Source of the DNA: Dromiciops gliroides
Taxonomy: Eukaryota; Chordata; Mammalia; Microbiotheria; Microbiotheriidae
Length of the DNA: 64,000 bases
Direction: 5' to 3'
Assembly (NCBI RefSeq): GCF_019393635.1
Contig: NC_057865.1
Coordinates: 297,179,385-297,243,384 of the forward strand
Both the position numbers and the translations under genes were made by a program. Shown here one piece after another: positions 10,690 through 20,800 of the stretch (its first letter is position 1; each line of letters starts with the position of its first letter). Below the pieces are notes generated by a model. It made no database searches and was not told the origin of the DNA. It worked only from the letters and a program-made list of their open reading frames with translations.

Positions 10690-11236
10690 AATGATCCAAG
10701 ACAATTCCAAAGGACTCGTGATGGAAAATGCTCTCCACATCCAGAAAAAAAGAGCTGCGGATTGTGAATGCAGATTGAACCATAATGTTTCTACTTTCGT
10801 TTTTGTTTTTTGTTTTTTGAGGTTTTTCCCTTTTGCTCTGATTCTGCTTTCACAACATGCCTAATGCAGAAATATGTTTAATGTGATTGTACATATATAA
10901 CCTATATCAGATTGCTTTCTGTTTTGGGGAGGGAGAGGGAAGGGAGGGAGGGAGGGAGGGAGAAAAATTTGGAAGTAAAAATCCTATGAAGGGGGCAGCT
11001 AGATGCCACAGTGAATAAAGCACTGGCCCTGGATTCAGGAGGACCTGAGTTCAAACCTGGTCTCAGACACTTGACACTTACTAGGTGTGTGATTCTGGGT
11101 AAGTCATTTAACCCTCATTGCCCCGCTAAATAAGAAATAAAATAAAGAAAAAAATCCTATAAAAACAAATGTTGAAAATGATCTTTACATGTAACTGGAA
11201 AATAATAACATTTTTATGATTTAATTTAAAAAATTA
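10690..11236 (+). mobile_element. L1 3' end inserted into the minus-strand L1
   Basis: It runs from ATGATCCAAGACAATTCC to ATGTAACTGGAAAATAATAA. It is flanked by TGTTACTG at 10682-10689 and 11237-11244, an 8-nt target-site duplication. A SINE splits it at 10988. Confidence 0.85.
10988..11155 (+). mobile_element. CORE-SINE nested in the inserted L1
   Basis: GGGGGCAGCTAGATGCCACA to an A-rich tail. AAAATCCTAT occurs on both sides. Confidence 0.93.
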
Positions 11237-12440
11237 TGTTACTGTTTATAATATTCTCCTGGTTCTACTCAGTTTACTTTGTATCAGTTCATGTAAGACC
11301 TTCCAGGTTTTTCTGAAATCATCCCGCTTGTCATTTCTTTTTTGTTTGCTTGTTTGTTTGTTTTTTGTGCAGGGCAATGGGGGTTAAGTGACTTGCCCAG
11401 GGTCACACAGCTAGTAAGTGTCAAATGTCTGAGGCTGGATTTGAACTCAGGTCCTCCTGAATCCAGAGCAGGTACTTTATCCACTGCACCACCTAGCTGC
11501 CCCTCTGCTTGTCATTTCTTAAAGCACAATACTATTCCATTACAATCATACCACAACTTCTTCAGCCATTCCCCAATTGATGGGCATCCCCTCAATTTCT
11601 AATTGTTTACTACCACAAAAAGAGCTACTATAAATATTTTTGTACACATAGGTCCCTCCCCCCTCCCTCCCTTTTTTTATCTCTTTGGGATTCAGACCTA
11701 GTAGTGATATGATAGCTGGATCAAAGAGTATTCGTAGTTTTATAGCCCTTTGGGCATAGTTCCAAATTACTTTCCAGAATGGTTGGATCAGTTCACAACT
11801 CCACCAACAGTGCATTAGTGTCCCTGCTTTTCCACATCCCTTCCAACATTTATAATTCCTTTTTTGTCATATTAGCCAATATGATGGATATGAGATGGTA
11901 CCTCAGAGTTGTTTTCATTTGAATTTCTCTAATCAATAGTGATTTAGAGCATTTGTTCATATAACTATAGATAGCTTTGATTTCTCTGTCTGAAATCTCC
12001 CTTTTCATATCTTTTGACCATTTATCAATTGGGAATAACTGACTTGTGTTTTAAATTTGTCTTAGTTCTCTATAGATTTGAGAAAAATGAGGCCTTTATC
12101 AATCAGATACTTGCTGTAAAAAAATTTCCCCCAGTTTTCCCCTCTAATTTTGGTTGCAATGGTTTTATTTGTACAAAAACTCTTTAATTTTATGTAATTG
12201 AAATTATCCATTTTACATTTCATAATGCTCTCTATATCTTATTTGGTCCTAAATTCTTCCCTTATCCATAAATCTGACAGGTAAATTATTCCATGCTCTC
12301 CTAATTTGCTCATGGTGTCACCTATTATGTCTAAATGCTAAATGATGTACCCATTTGGACCTCATCTTTACAGTATGAGGTGTTGATCTATACCTAGTTT
12401 CTGCTATACCGTTTCCTCATTTTCCCAGCAGTTTTTGTCA
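11237..12440 (-). mobile_element. L1, minus-strand copy (second segment, ORF2 C-terminal region and 3' UTR)
   Basis: On the minus strand this reads as the L1 ORF2 C-terminal region. Plus-strand landmarks, such as CCACCAACAGTGCATTAGTG and GAGATGGTACCTCAGAG, are collinear with the same region of other mammalian L1s. A SINE interrupts it at 11340-11506. Confidence 0.85.
11340..11506 (-). mobile_element. CORE-SINE nested in L1
   Basis: Full-length reverse copy with exact flanking duplication GCTTGTCATTTCTT (11326-11339 and 11507-11520). Confidence 0.96.
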
Positions 12441-12499
12441 AATAATGAGTTTTTGTCCCAAAAGCTCAGATGGAATATTGCAAACTGTCCCTGGGCCAA

Positions 12500-12900
12500 A
12501 GGTGGGTGAAAGAAAGAAGAGAGAGAGAGACTGGGCAGCAGAGAAGATTCAGATTAAGACTTTGGAGGGCCTTGAATGCCAGGATGAAGTATGTAGGGTT
12601 TTTTCTGTAGCCGAAGGTGAGTCATTCAAAGTGTCTAAACAAGGGTATGCCTAGGCAGACGATTCAAGCAGCATGTGCAAGATTAGACTGGGGCTGGAGA
12701 AGGAGACCAGAATCCGAGGTCCCCAAAGTTGGTGCTGGGACCTGCTGTCCAAGAGCTGTGGGATCAGCCAATCAGAGGGTGGGGAGATGGGCCAGTCAGT
12801 GGGTCAGCAGAGATTTGCTAAAGGCCACCAAGTGCCAGGTGCCATGCTAAGCACTGGGTTACAAAAGAGGCAAAAGTGGTCCCTGTCCACAAGGATTGTG
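12500..12900 (+). repeat. Pieces of the old interspersed repeat (1105 family)
   Basis: GAGGGCCTTGAATGCCAGGA near 12570, then AAGTGCCAGGTGCCATGCTA at 12830. The order is rearranged compared with other copies. Confidence 0.45.
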
Positions 12901-13319
12901 TGGTAGCCACACGTGGGACTCATCTGGGACACCCGTCTGTTGTGCACCAACTTCCCTTCATCTCCCCCAGCCATCATCTGCTCCAGGGCTGTTGGAACCT
13001 AAGCCAGGCAGCAGCAGCAGCCACTGCAACTGCAGGGGGGCCGCTGGGAGCATCCCCAGCTCCCACCCTCTGTGCTTCTACCCCCTGCCCTGAGATCATC
13101 TCAGGGCTCCCCAGTACCCCCTGGAGGAGGGGCTTGGCACTCCAAGTTAGGGACCCATGAGTAAAGAGCTCCCCACCCCCTTCTGGCTTGGACAGAGTAA
13201 GCCTCACAGTCATACATGTATATAATTTGATGAATAAATTAAAATGCCTGCTCAAAAACTTTTGCTGATAGGAGTGCTCAAACAAGTTTGGAGCCCACTG
13301 GTCCGAGTGACCAATAGAA

Positions 13320-13412
13320 CATTTCTCGAGGGAAGGGCCTGTTTTTTCTGCCTGTAGCCTCGGTGCCTGACATCGTGCACACTCAATTAATGCTTGCTGG
13401 TTGACTGATGAA
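13320..13412 (+). mobile_element. L2-like 3' end
   Basis: GAGGGAAGGGCCTGTTTT, then AATTAATGCTTGCTGGTTGA. Confidence 0.55.
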
Positions 13413-13519
13413 AAAAGAATGAGGGACAAATTTCTCTTTTTTCCTAGTGTTGGGGAGAAGCGAGAGAGAGAGATTTTATGATGTAATACCTGTGAATTAA
13501 AACAACAACAAAGGCCGGA

Positions 13520-13846
13520 CCATGCGCATTTAGGAAACACCTACTATTTTCAGGAGTGCAAAACCTAGATGCTCCCTAGGTGCTGCTTTTGGGGGGTTTA
13601 CAATCCAATCAGAGGGAGAGAGGTCTTGGCCACACAAGCCCATTGCAAGGGTAAAGCAGAGCTCCCACAGAGGCCCTTGTGAGAGACTTGGGCAGAGATC
13701 TCAGCTCTTAGGTCCCACAGGGAAATCTAGGGAAGGTAAGAGGAGCTCATGCCAGGCCTGGGGGACAGGGCAAGGCAGGAAGCAGGATGAGAATAAAGGT
13801 TAGAATGTAGAATCTATGAAGGGGTACCATGGAGTTTCAGGCTGGA

Positions 13847-13902
<56 letters not shown>

Positions 13903-14010
13903 AGGGGGCCGACTGGAGGGCTTTGAATGCCAAGGTCAGAGGCAGGACTTTGTTCTGTAAGCACTAGGAGGTCTTTTGCAGGTGGTAGTTTGAGTAGAGG
14001 GATGACAGAA
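13520..14010 (+). repeat. Old interspersed repeat (1105 family) with a TG microsatellite inside
   Basis: GAAACACCTACTATTTTCAG, GAGCTCATGCCAGGCCTGGG and GGAGGGCTTTGAATGCCAAG, in family order. Confidence 0.55.
13849..13900 (+). repeat. (TG)n microsatellite
   Basis: About 26 uninterrupted TG units. Confidence 0.98.
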
Positions 14011-15008
14011 TCCCAAGAAGGGAGGTGGTGGGGGTGGGGGATGGGAGGAATCATGCAGACATGCATGGAAGAGGGCCTGGGAGGGCCCGCAATGACGGGA
14101 GGGACCCAAGCCTGGGAGAATGGCGTCCTCCTCAGCTCTTAAGGGACCACCTGGGATCAGATGAGAAACTCCAACAGGTTGGGCACAGCTCCCACAGAAG
14201 CCAATGTGGGGAAGAGAGAAGGGCAGGTGGGACCAAGTGACCCATGATTCTGCCTCTGTGGCTTATGTCAGGCCTCTCTCTGGCCAATGGCCTGGGGCTT
14301 TGTCCACGGGGACAGTGCCCTTCCAGGAGAGTCCTCTGGTCCAACATCTCCGTGCCTTGAGGACCTCAACCCCAACCTCCTGTGGGCCTCCTTGCCTGCT
14401 GACTCCTCCCCCTCATATCCCCCAGGGATTTGGGGGTCAGGGTCCTACAGCTATTCCTTGGAACCCCAGGTTTTAAGCCCCTCCCTCTTCTGACACATTG
14501 TACCTGACTGGGGCCAACTGTCCTCTGTCCTCTGTGAGGGACTAGCAGGCCCAGGGAGCTCTACCACTGCTTTCACAAGGGACACCCAGGATCAGGGGAA
14601 GTGGGGGGACCCTGGCCAGAATGGGATCCCGAGTCTTTCCCCCATCATCCTCTGCCCAGTTTCCCAGGTCTCCAGCTAGGGTCTGCCTGACGGTGCCCCA
14701 GGATCCCTCCCCCAATGGACCTTTGAGTTCCAAAGCCCTCTTCCCAGGTTCTTCTCCCTCCTGGCCCCCCAACAGAAGGAGGCCTGAGCCCCAGACCTCC
14801 ACGTTCCAGCTCCACCTGTGATGTGGGTCTGCTGAGGTCCAGCTCTGAGCTGGAGCCATCACAGGACCCTCTCGCTCCTTGTGCAATCACCAGAAGCATA
14901 TGAAATATGGTCATAGCCTTCAGATGGAAAATGGACTGAGCTCATAAAACTGCTTCTCACTGAAGGCCAATTAAGCTGTGATTTGCACAGAAAAAACAAA
15001 TCTCAGCG
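14011..15008. other. No gene recognised
   Basis: GC-rich low-copy sequence, in which 14,540-14,880 is C-rich. Short open frames show no family motif. Confidence 0.4.
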
Positions 15009-15400
15009 TTGAACAGGACCTCAGAATGCCCCTGGACAACCCAGCCAGCAAGGAGTCAGCCATTCAGGCTTTACCTGAAGTACCCCATTGGTGGAGCAGA
15101 CCCTTTTACTGTGGGGCAGGTACCTGAACTCTGTCTTCCTTTCTGCAATGACCCCTCCCCTGGGGCTCAACCCCCTGGGGCCAAGCAGAAAAATCTGTCA
15201 AATCTTTGTTCCACTTGGCCACCCTTCATACACTTGAACCCAGCTCTCACATCCCCTCTGAGTCTTCCCCAGTTCATCCTATTGCTCCTCGTGGGACACA
15301 AACTCCAGGATTTTCACCCTCTGGCTGCTTCTTGAAGCTGGACCATTTCCAGTTTATGAATGTGTCCAAACAGATCTACTGTTCCAGATGTGGACTGCTC
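15009..15400. mobile_element. CR1/L3-like LINE relic
   Basis: GGGGCCAAGCAGAAAAATCT, CATACACTTGAACCCAGCTC, CTCTGAGTCTTCCCCAGTTC and GAAGCTGGACCATTTCCAGT are in the order seen at CR1-type ends. Confidence 0.5.
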
Positions 15401-15455
15401 ACAGCAAAAGGCAGCAGCCCAGTACCAGCACAGCTGGGGACACCGTGACTCTTCT

Positions 15456-15832
15456 AAGGGAGAGACAGAGACAGAGACAGAAGGAGGGAGGGAGGGACAG
15501 AGAAAGAGAGCCACACAGAGACAAAGAGAGGGAAGGAAGGAGAAAGAGACAGATAAGAGGGAGGCAGGAGGGGGAGAAAGAGACAGAAAAGAGAAAGAGA
15601 AGGGGAGACACAGAGGCAGAGAAAGAGGACAGACAGAGGGGCGCAACAGAGAAAGAGGAGAAAAAGAGACAGAGATAGAGATAAAGACAGAGAGGGAAGG
15701 ATGGAGGGACAGAGAAAGAGACAAAAAGAGAAAGAGAGGGAAGGAAGAAGGAGAAAGAGATGAGGGGGAAACAGAGATGGAGGCAGGAAAGAGACAGAGA
15801 CAGAGAAAGAGAAGGGGAGAGACTGTACATCC
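15456..15832 (+). repeat. Purine-rich (GAGACAGA)n-like minisatellite
   Basis: About 375 nt of G and A with occasional C; units such as GAGACAGAGA and GGAGAAAGAG. It gives false Arg/Glu/Lys-rich frames. Confidence 0.9.
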
Positions 15833-15880
15833 ACAATTTAGCATAGTAGCTGGCAAATAGTAGGCTCTTAATGCTTATTG

Positions 15881-15885
<5 letters not shown>

Positions 15886-15940
<55 letters not shown>
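15886..15940 (+). repeat. (TG)n microsatellite
   Basis: About 27 TG units at the end of a short L2-like tail (15835-15885). Confidence 0.97.
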
Positions 15941-15945
<5 letters not shown>

Positions 15946-16169
15946 GCCACCATTTTTGCATCGCTGACCCTGTGTTGAGCCAGCAAGTCACTCAAATCTC
16001 TAAGACTTAAGCTGGAATACTGCCTTGCTATGCCTCCCCACCTTATGCTTTGTATCAATTCAGTTTTATTTCAAGCCTGTGTTTTCCCTATCCTCAAAAA
16101 ATCCTCTGCCCTTTTGGTCCCTTCTTTTGATTGGTTAGTTCCTACTTGAGCCTTCATTTTAAGGAAAGA

Positions 16170-17067
16170 CCCCAGGCCAGCTTTGTCAATAGCTGATTCC
16201 TCAAAAGAAAATTGGTCAAAGGATCTGAACCATTTTTTAAAAAAATTACAAACTATTCATAACCATATGAAAGAATGCTCCAAAGTGCTAATAAAAAGAG
16301 AAATACAAGACAAAACCACTCTGAGCTTTTATCTCACACCCTACAAATTGGCAAAAATTACAAAAGATGGGAATAATCAATGGTGGAATAGTCATGGGAA
16401 GATATGCACACTGGTGCGTTATTTGTGGAGCTGCAAACCAGTGCAACGTTTTAAAAGCACTTTGGAAGTATGTTAAGCAAGTAAAAAGTCCATACCCTTT
16501 GACCCAGAGACTATTATTACTGGGTTCATACCCCAAGGAAGTCATCAACAAGAGGGAAGTCCTCATACACACCAAACTATAACTGCACTTTTGGTGATAT
16601 CAAAAAATTGGAAACAAAATAGATGCCCATTGATTAGGGCATGACTAAGTCAACTATGATACATGTACATAATGGAATATTCCTGTGCTGTAAGAAATGA
16701 TGCATATGATGAATAGAGAGACATCTGAGAAGAATTCTATGAACTGATGCAGGATGAAGTCAGCAGAGCCAAGAAAACACTCTACACAGGGAGTAGGACA
16801 ATGTCAATGGTGAATACAATGACACCCCCAAAATCAAAAGCGATGGAACAAAATGATAAAGACTGACGAAGATTTGAATAGAGAGGTGACAGGATGCCCC
16901 CAAACCAGCCCTTCATGGCAGTGGAAGGTCCCCATAGACTAAACATTTTCAGGGTTTTTTTTATTTTTCAAATGCTTCTATAGAAGGAAGAGAGTTAGAG
17001 ATACTAGAGGAAATTATGGTGATGTAAAAAAACCATCAATAAAAATTGATTCTAAAAAAAAGTCAAG
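16170..17067 (+). mobile_element. L1 3' part, ORF2 C-terminal region and 3' UTR (older subfamily)
   Basis: 16183-16476 translates to an L1 ORF2p C-terminal-like segment (HMKECSKVLIKREIQDKTTL, WSCKPVQRF). The 3' UTR ends ATCAATAAAAATTGATTCTA. Another copy of the same subfamily ends at 60,925. Confidence 0.85.
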
Positions 17068-17226
17068 GGGGCAGCTAGAAGTGCAGTGGATAAAGCACCA
17101 GCCCTGGAGTCAGGAGGACCTGAGTTCAAATCCGGCTTCAGACACTTAAGACTCACTAGCTGTGTGACCCTGGGCAAGTCACTTAACCCCAATTGCCTCA
17201 CTAAAAAAAAAAATTAAAAAAAAAAA
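17068..17226 (+). mobile_element. CORE-SINE at the tail of L1
   Basis: AAAAAAGTCAAGGG occurs before and after the element, a target-site duplication. Confidence 0.95.
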
Positions 17227-17580
17227 GTCAAGGGCTGGTATCTGTTCATAAGAAGTTCCTAAAAACCTACTGCCCAAATAGCACATCAGGTGCCCTAATG
17301 GCAAGTCTGAAGGAAAAAATGTAAATTTACACCAAGAACCAATTCATTTATTTATTGGGGAGGGGTAAGGTTGGGGGAGTGGCGTAAAATTGCCCAACAG
17401 GGCACTCGGCATCATTGGCTCACCTTCGTCCCCCATGGACAACAGGCCCCAAGCAAGTGGATTCCATCAGAGACCTTTCTGGAGAGACCCAAATCCGGAA
17501 TCCAGCCATTGAAGTTTGTTGGTTTTTCTAATGAGTAAATACACTTGACCTTCCATTCTGGTCCAGCTTCCATAGTCAGT

Positions 17581-17586
17581 TTTATT
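17581..17586 (-). promoter_or_regulatory. CRELD2: CRELD2 polyadenylation signal
   Basis: TTTATT on the plus strand reads AATAAA on the coding strand, about 250 nt after the CRELD2 stop codon. Cleavage would fall near 17,560-17,570. A second TTTATT lies near 17,350. Confidence 0.6.
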
Positions 17587-17835
17587 ACAAAGATAGTATC
17601 AAAATATAAGACAATGTGGTTTCTTTATGAACAAGAGAGAAGTGCAGCTTTTGAAAGGGCCCCTCCGCTGTGAACAGTTCTCCCCCAACGTGGGCAGGGG
17701 GTCACGGGCGCTCGGTGTGTCTCGGCAGCCCAGATGTGGTTGGTTGTTGAGGCTTCCTTGGTGTTCCCACTAAGAGCAGTTTCCATCTGAATAACTGAAG
17801 TTAACCATCGGGCATCGGGAAGTTAGGGAGGCAGA

Positions 17836-17888
17836 TCACAAGTCTTCATGTGACGAGGGTGTCAGAGTTTCCTTTGTCTCTTCATCTT
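17836..17888 (-). CDS. CRELD2: CRELD2 coding exon 10 (C-terminal ER-retention tail)
   Basis: It encodes EDEETKETLTPSSHEDL and then TGA. The acceptor is TTTTGACAG|AAG. It is 53 nt and restores phase 0 at the stop. HEDL is a KDEL-like signal. The exon continues into the 3' UTR to about 17,565. Confidence 0.9.
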
Positions 17889-20800
17889 CTGTCAAAAGCA
17901 AGCACACACCAGCCGTGAGCAGCCCTCCTTGTAAGAAGGATCATGGTGGTGGGGAGGGGGCGCCATAGGCAGCAGGGAAGGGGGAAATCTGGGCGGTGAC
18001 CCGGCTGCCCACACAAGCAGCCACGTTAGCACCACCTGTGGACGTCTCTCCCTTTGTTCCCGCTGCTCTAGTGGCAGAGCCAGAGGGACCTGGGGAGTCC
18101 TCAGAGGTTCATGGGGCAAGTGACCAGCCTGGCGAATGCCCTGCCACTACTGCTGCCAAAGGCAGAGCTGAGGGTGTGCCACCCCGGCTTCTAACCCCTG
18201 CTGCTTGTCTGCATCAATGATGTATACATCCATTCCACCCCTGCTCCTTCCCCCGCCCACTGCGCCTCTTCTGTTGTCCTCCCCAGGGCCCCAGGGCCCC
18301 AGGACCGAGTCTGTCTCCTGACCCTTCCTGAGGGAGGTGACGATCCTCTCCAGACACTTGGTGGCAGCTGGCACGCCACAGGCGGGCCCTTCCTTGTTAC
18401 GGCACAGGCCACATGGAGGTCAAGAGCCAGGGCCTAAGACGTGGGCGTCCAGCCCAGTTCCTCCTCTTGCCTAGAATCAGTCACCTTTCCACACCCACCC
18501 TTCACAGCTGTCCCAACACATGAGTGGGAGACCCTCCCTCCGGCCCACCCCCTTCATCCAGGGCTCAGAGCTTCTCCTCACTTTGGACCAGTGGTCACAC
18601 AGGTTACATTTCCTACAGGCCACAGCGTGCCTGGGAGACAGGGCGGCCTCTGCCCTGGGGGAGACAACACTGGTCCAGATACAGACGCCTGCTAAGGGGA
18701 GGACCCGGCTCATGGAGGGCCAGCCTCAGAGTGGAGGATGGCATATGTGTAAGCACTGAGGGAGGCCAGGGCACCAAGGTGTGGAGATGGGGAGGGAAGG
18801 CCTGCCAGGCATGGGAGGCCATGTGTCAAGAAGAGTCCCTGGAGGACAGGAGGCTGTGCTGGAACCAGGTGGCCATGTCTGCAGGGCCACCCAAGGAGGA
18901 TGTGTTTTATCCTACAATCTAGCGGGAGCCATGACAGCTCCTTGAGCTGGGGAATGATGCAGCCAGGCCTGTGCTAGGTCCTCGCTTTGGGCGGATGCAG
19001 AACTGGAGGCAGGGAGGCCTATGAGGAGGATGTGGGGGGTGATGAGGGCCTGTTTCTCCTGGGCCGGCCTCCTCCTCCTCCTGACCCAGGGTTTCTGTGT
19101 GTCTTCCCAGGGCTACCCCGCTCTGCTCATGTCCCTGGTGCAGCTAAAATACAGGCCCACCCATGATGCCCCCACAACCACCACCAGCCTCCTTCCTCTT
19201 TGCTTGCTTCCTTCCTTCCAAAGGAGGAGATTCCCTCCAGTGCCAGGCAACAATTGGGCACCCCTGCCCACCCCGCCCCAGCCCAGACTAACATCAAGAC
19301 CTAACCATGGTCTGTGTTTATGTTCTAGAGTCTGAGGAGCCAGGAACGCAAGCAGAGAGAGTCCTGGGGCGTCTTTTGCGGGCGGGGTGGGGGGAGGATG
19401 GGCTGGGAAGAAGGATGGAATAGAGGGGGATGGCACCGGCAGGGGAGGAGCAAGAAGGGAGACCGAGCTGGCGGCGTTGCCACTCACCCTGGGACTCCTG
19501 GGCCAGCACACAAGCACCATCTTTTTCCTGGAAGCCTTGGGCACAGGCGCAGACGTAGCTGCCCGGGGTATTGAAGCACTTTTGGTGTTCTTGTAAACAC
19601 ACCTTCTCTGGCAGGGAGCACTCGTCTACATCTACGGAGGAGACAGCCGGGTGTCATATTCACCGTAAGCTGGCACACAGCTCAGGCCCCCGGTGCTGCT
19701 CCCACTAGGGAAGGGGCAGTGGCTCGGGCAGAGGTGGGAGGCTCCTTCCCGTGAGCCAAGGACTTGACAGGAAAGGCCCTGGGCTGGTTTTCATTACACA
19801 GATGCTCCTGGCCTTTACCTTAGAGCCACAGAACAACACACACAATGACAACTGACCCCCTAAATGAGCAGAGCCCTCCAAGGAAGCTGACCTCCCCGTC
19901 ATGGGAAAATCATCAAAGGTCCTGGAAAAGAGAGGACAGAACAGCCCTCCCCACTCAGACCACAGAGGTGGGGGGCTGCTGGGATGGACTACTGAATATC
20001 TCACCCCGCAAGTGCTTGTGCTTAATTGTTTTTCTTTGTCGTTGTGGGGTGGTACAGAAAGATATGGAGGTAAAGACTAGAGATGCCCACGCTTTTTTTT
20101 TTCTTTTTGGTGAGGCAACTGGGGTTAAGTGACTTGCCCAGGGTCACACAGCTAGTAAGTGTTAAGTGTTTGAGGCGATATTTGAACTCAGGTGCTCCTG
20201 ATTCCAGGGCAGTGCTTTATCCACTGTGCCACCTAGCTGCCCCTGCCCACGCTTTTTTAAAAGAGGCACACCAGGCAGCAGCAGCAGGTGCACCCCGTGC
20301 CAGGGGCTGCTGAGAAAGCAGTGACTCATGGGGTGATCCTAAGGACAGAAGCTTGCATGGGGACAGGGAGGCATAGCCTGGGGGGGCGGGGAGCGGGGGG
20401 TCCCAGGGTCTCACTCTCACCTCGACATGCGCCATCTTCTTGTGCGTAACCAGCTGTGCAGTTGATACAGTGTCCTGGGCCCTCTCCCACACACCCGGAA
20501 CAACTGGAGTCACACTCTGGGAATAAAGCAAAAGGCTGGCGTCGGTGATGCTGGCTCCCAACCTCAGGGCCTCATGATGAGGATATTACAAAGGTAGATC
20601 CTTCACACTTAAGGCAAGTGAGAGGCAGCACAAGTCCTTGGGCTAGAGTCACAGGGCCTCGGTTCGAGTCTCAGCTCTGCACTCGGGGGACCCTAGGCAA
20701 GTACCATTGAGGGCTGAGGCCCCTTCTAGTCCTACGAAACCCCAACAAAGACCAGCTGACCCCTGGCTGTCTACTGGCCAACCGTGAACACGGATGTCCT

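Noticed and set aside
15314-16058. Long frames on both strands over the GA-rich region
   Set aside because: Translation of a purine-rich tandem repeat and a (TG)n tract; no family motif.
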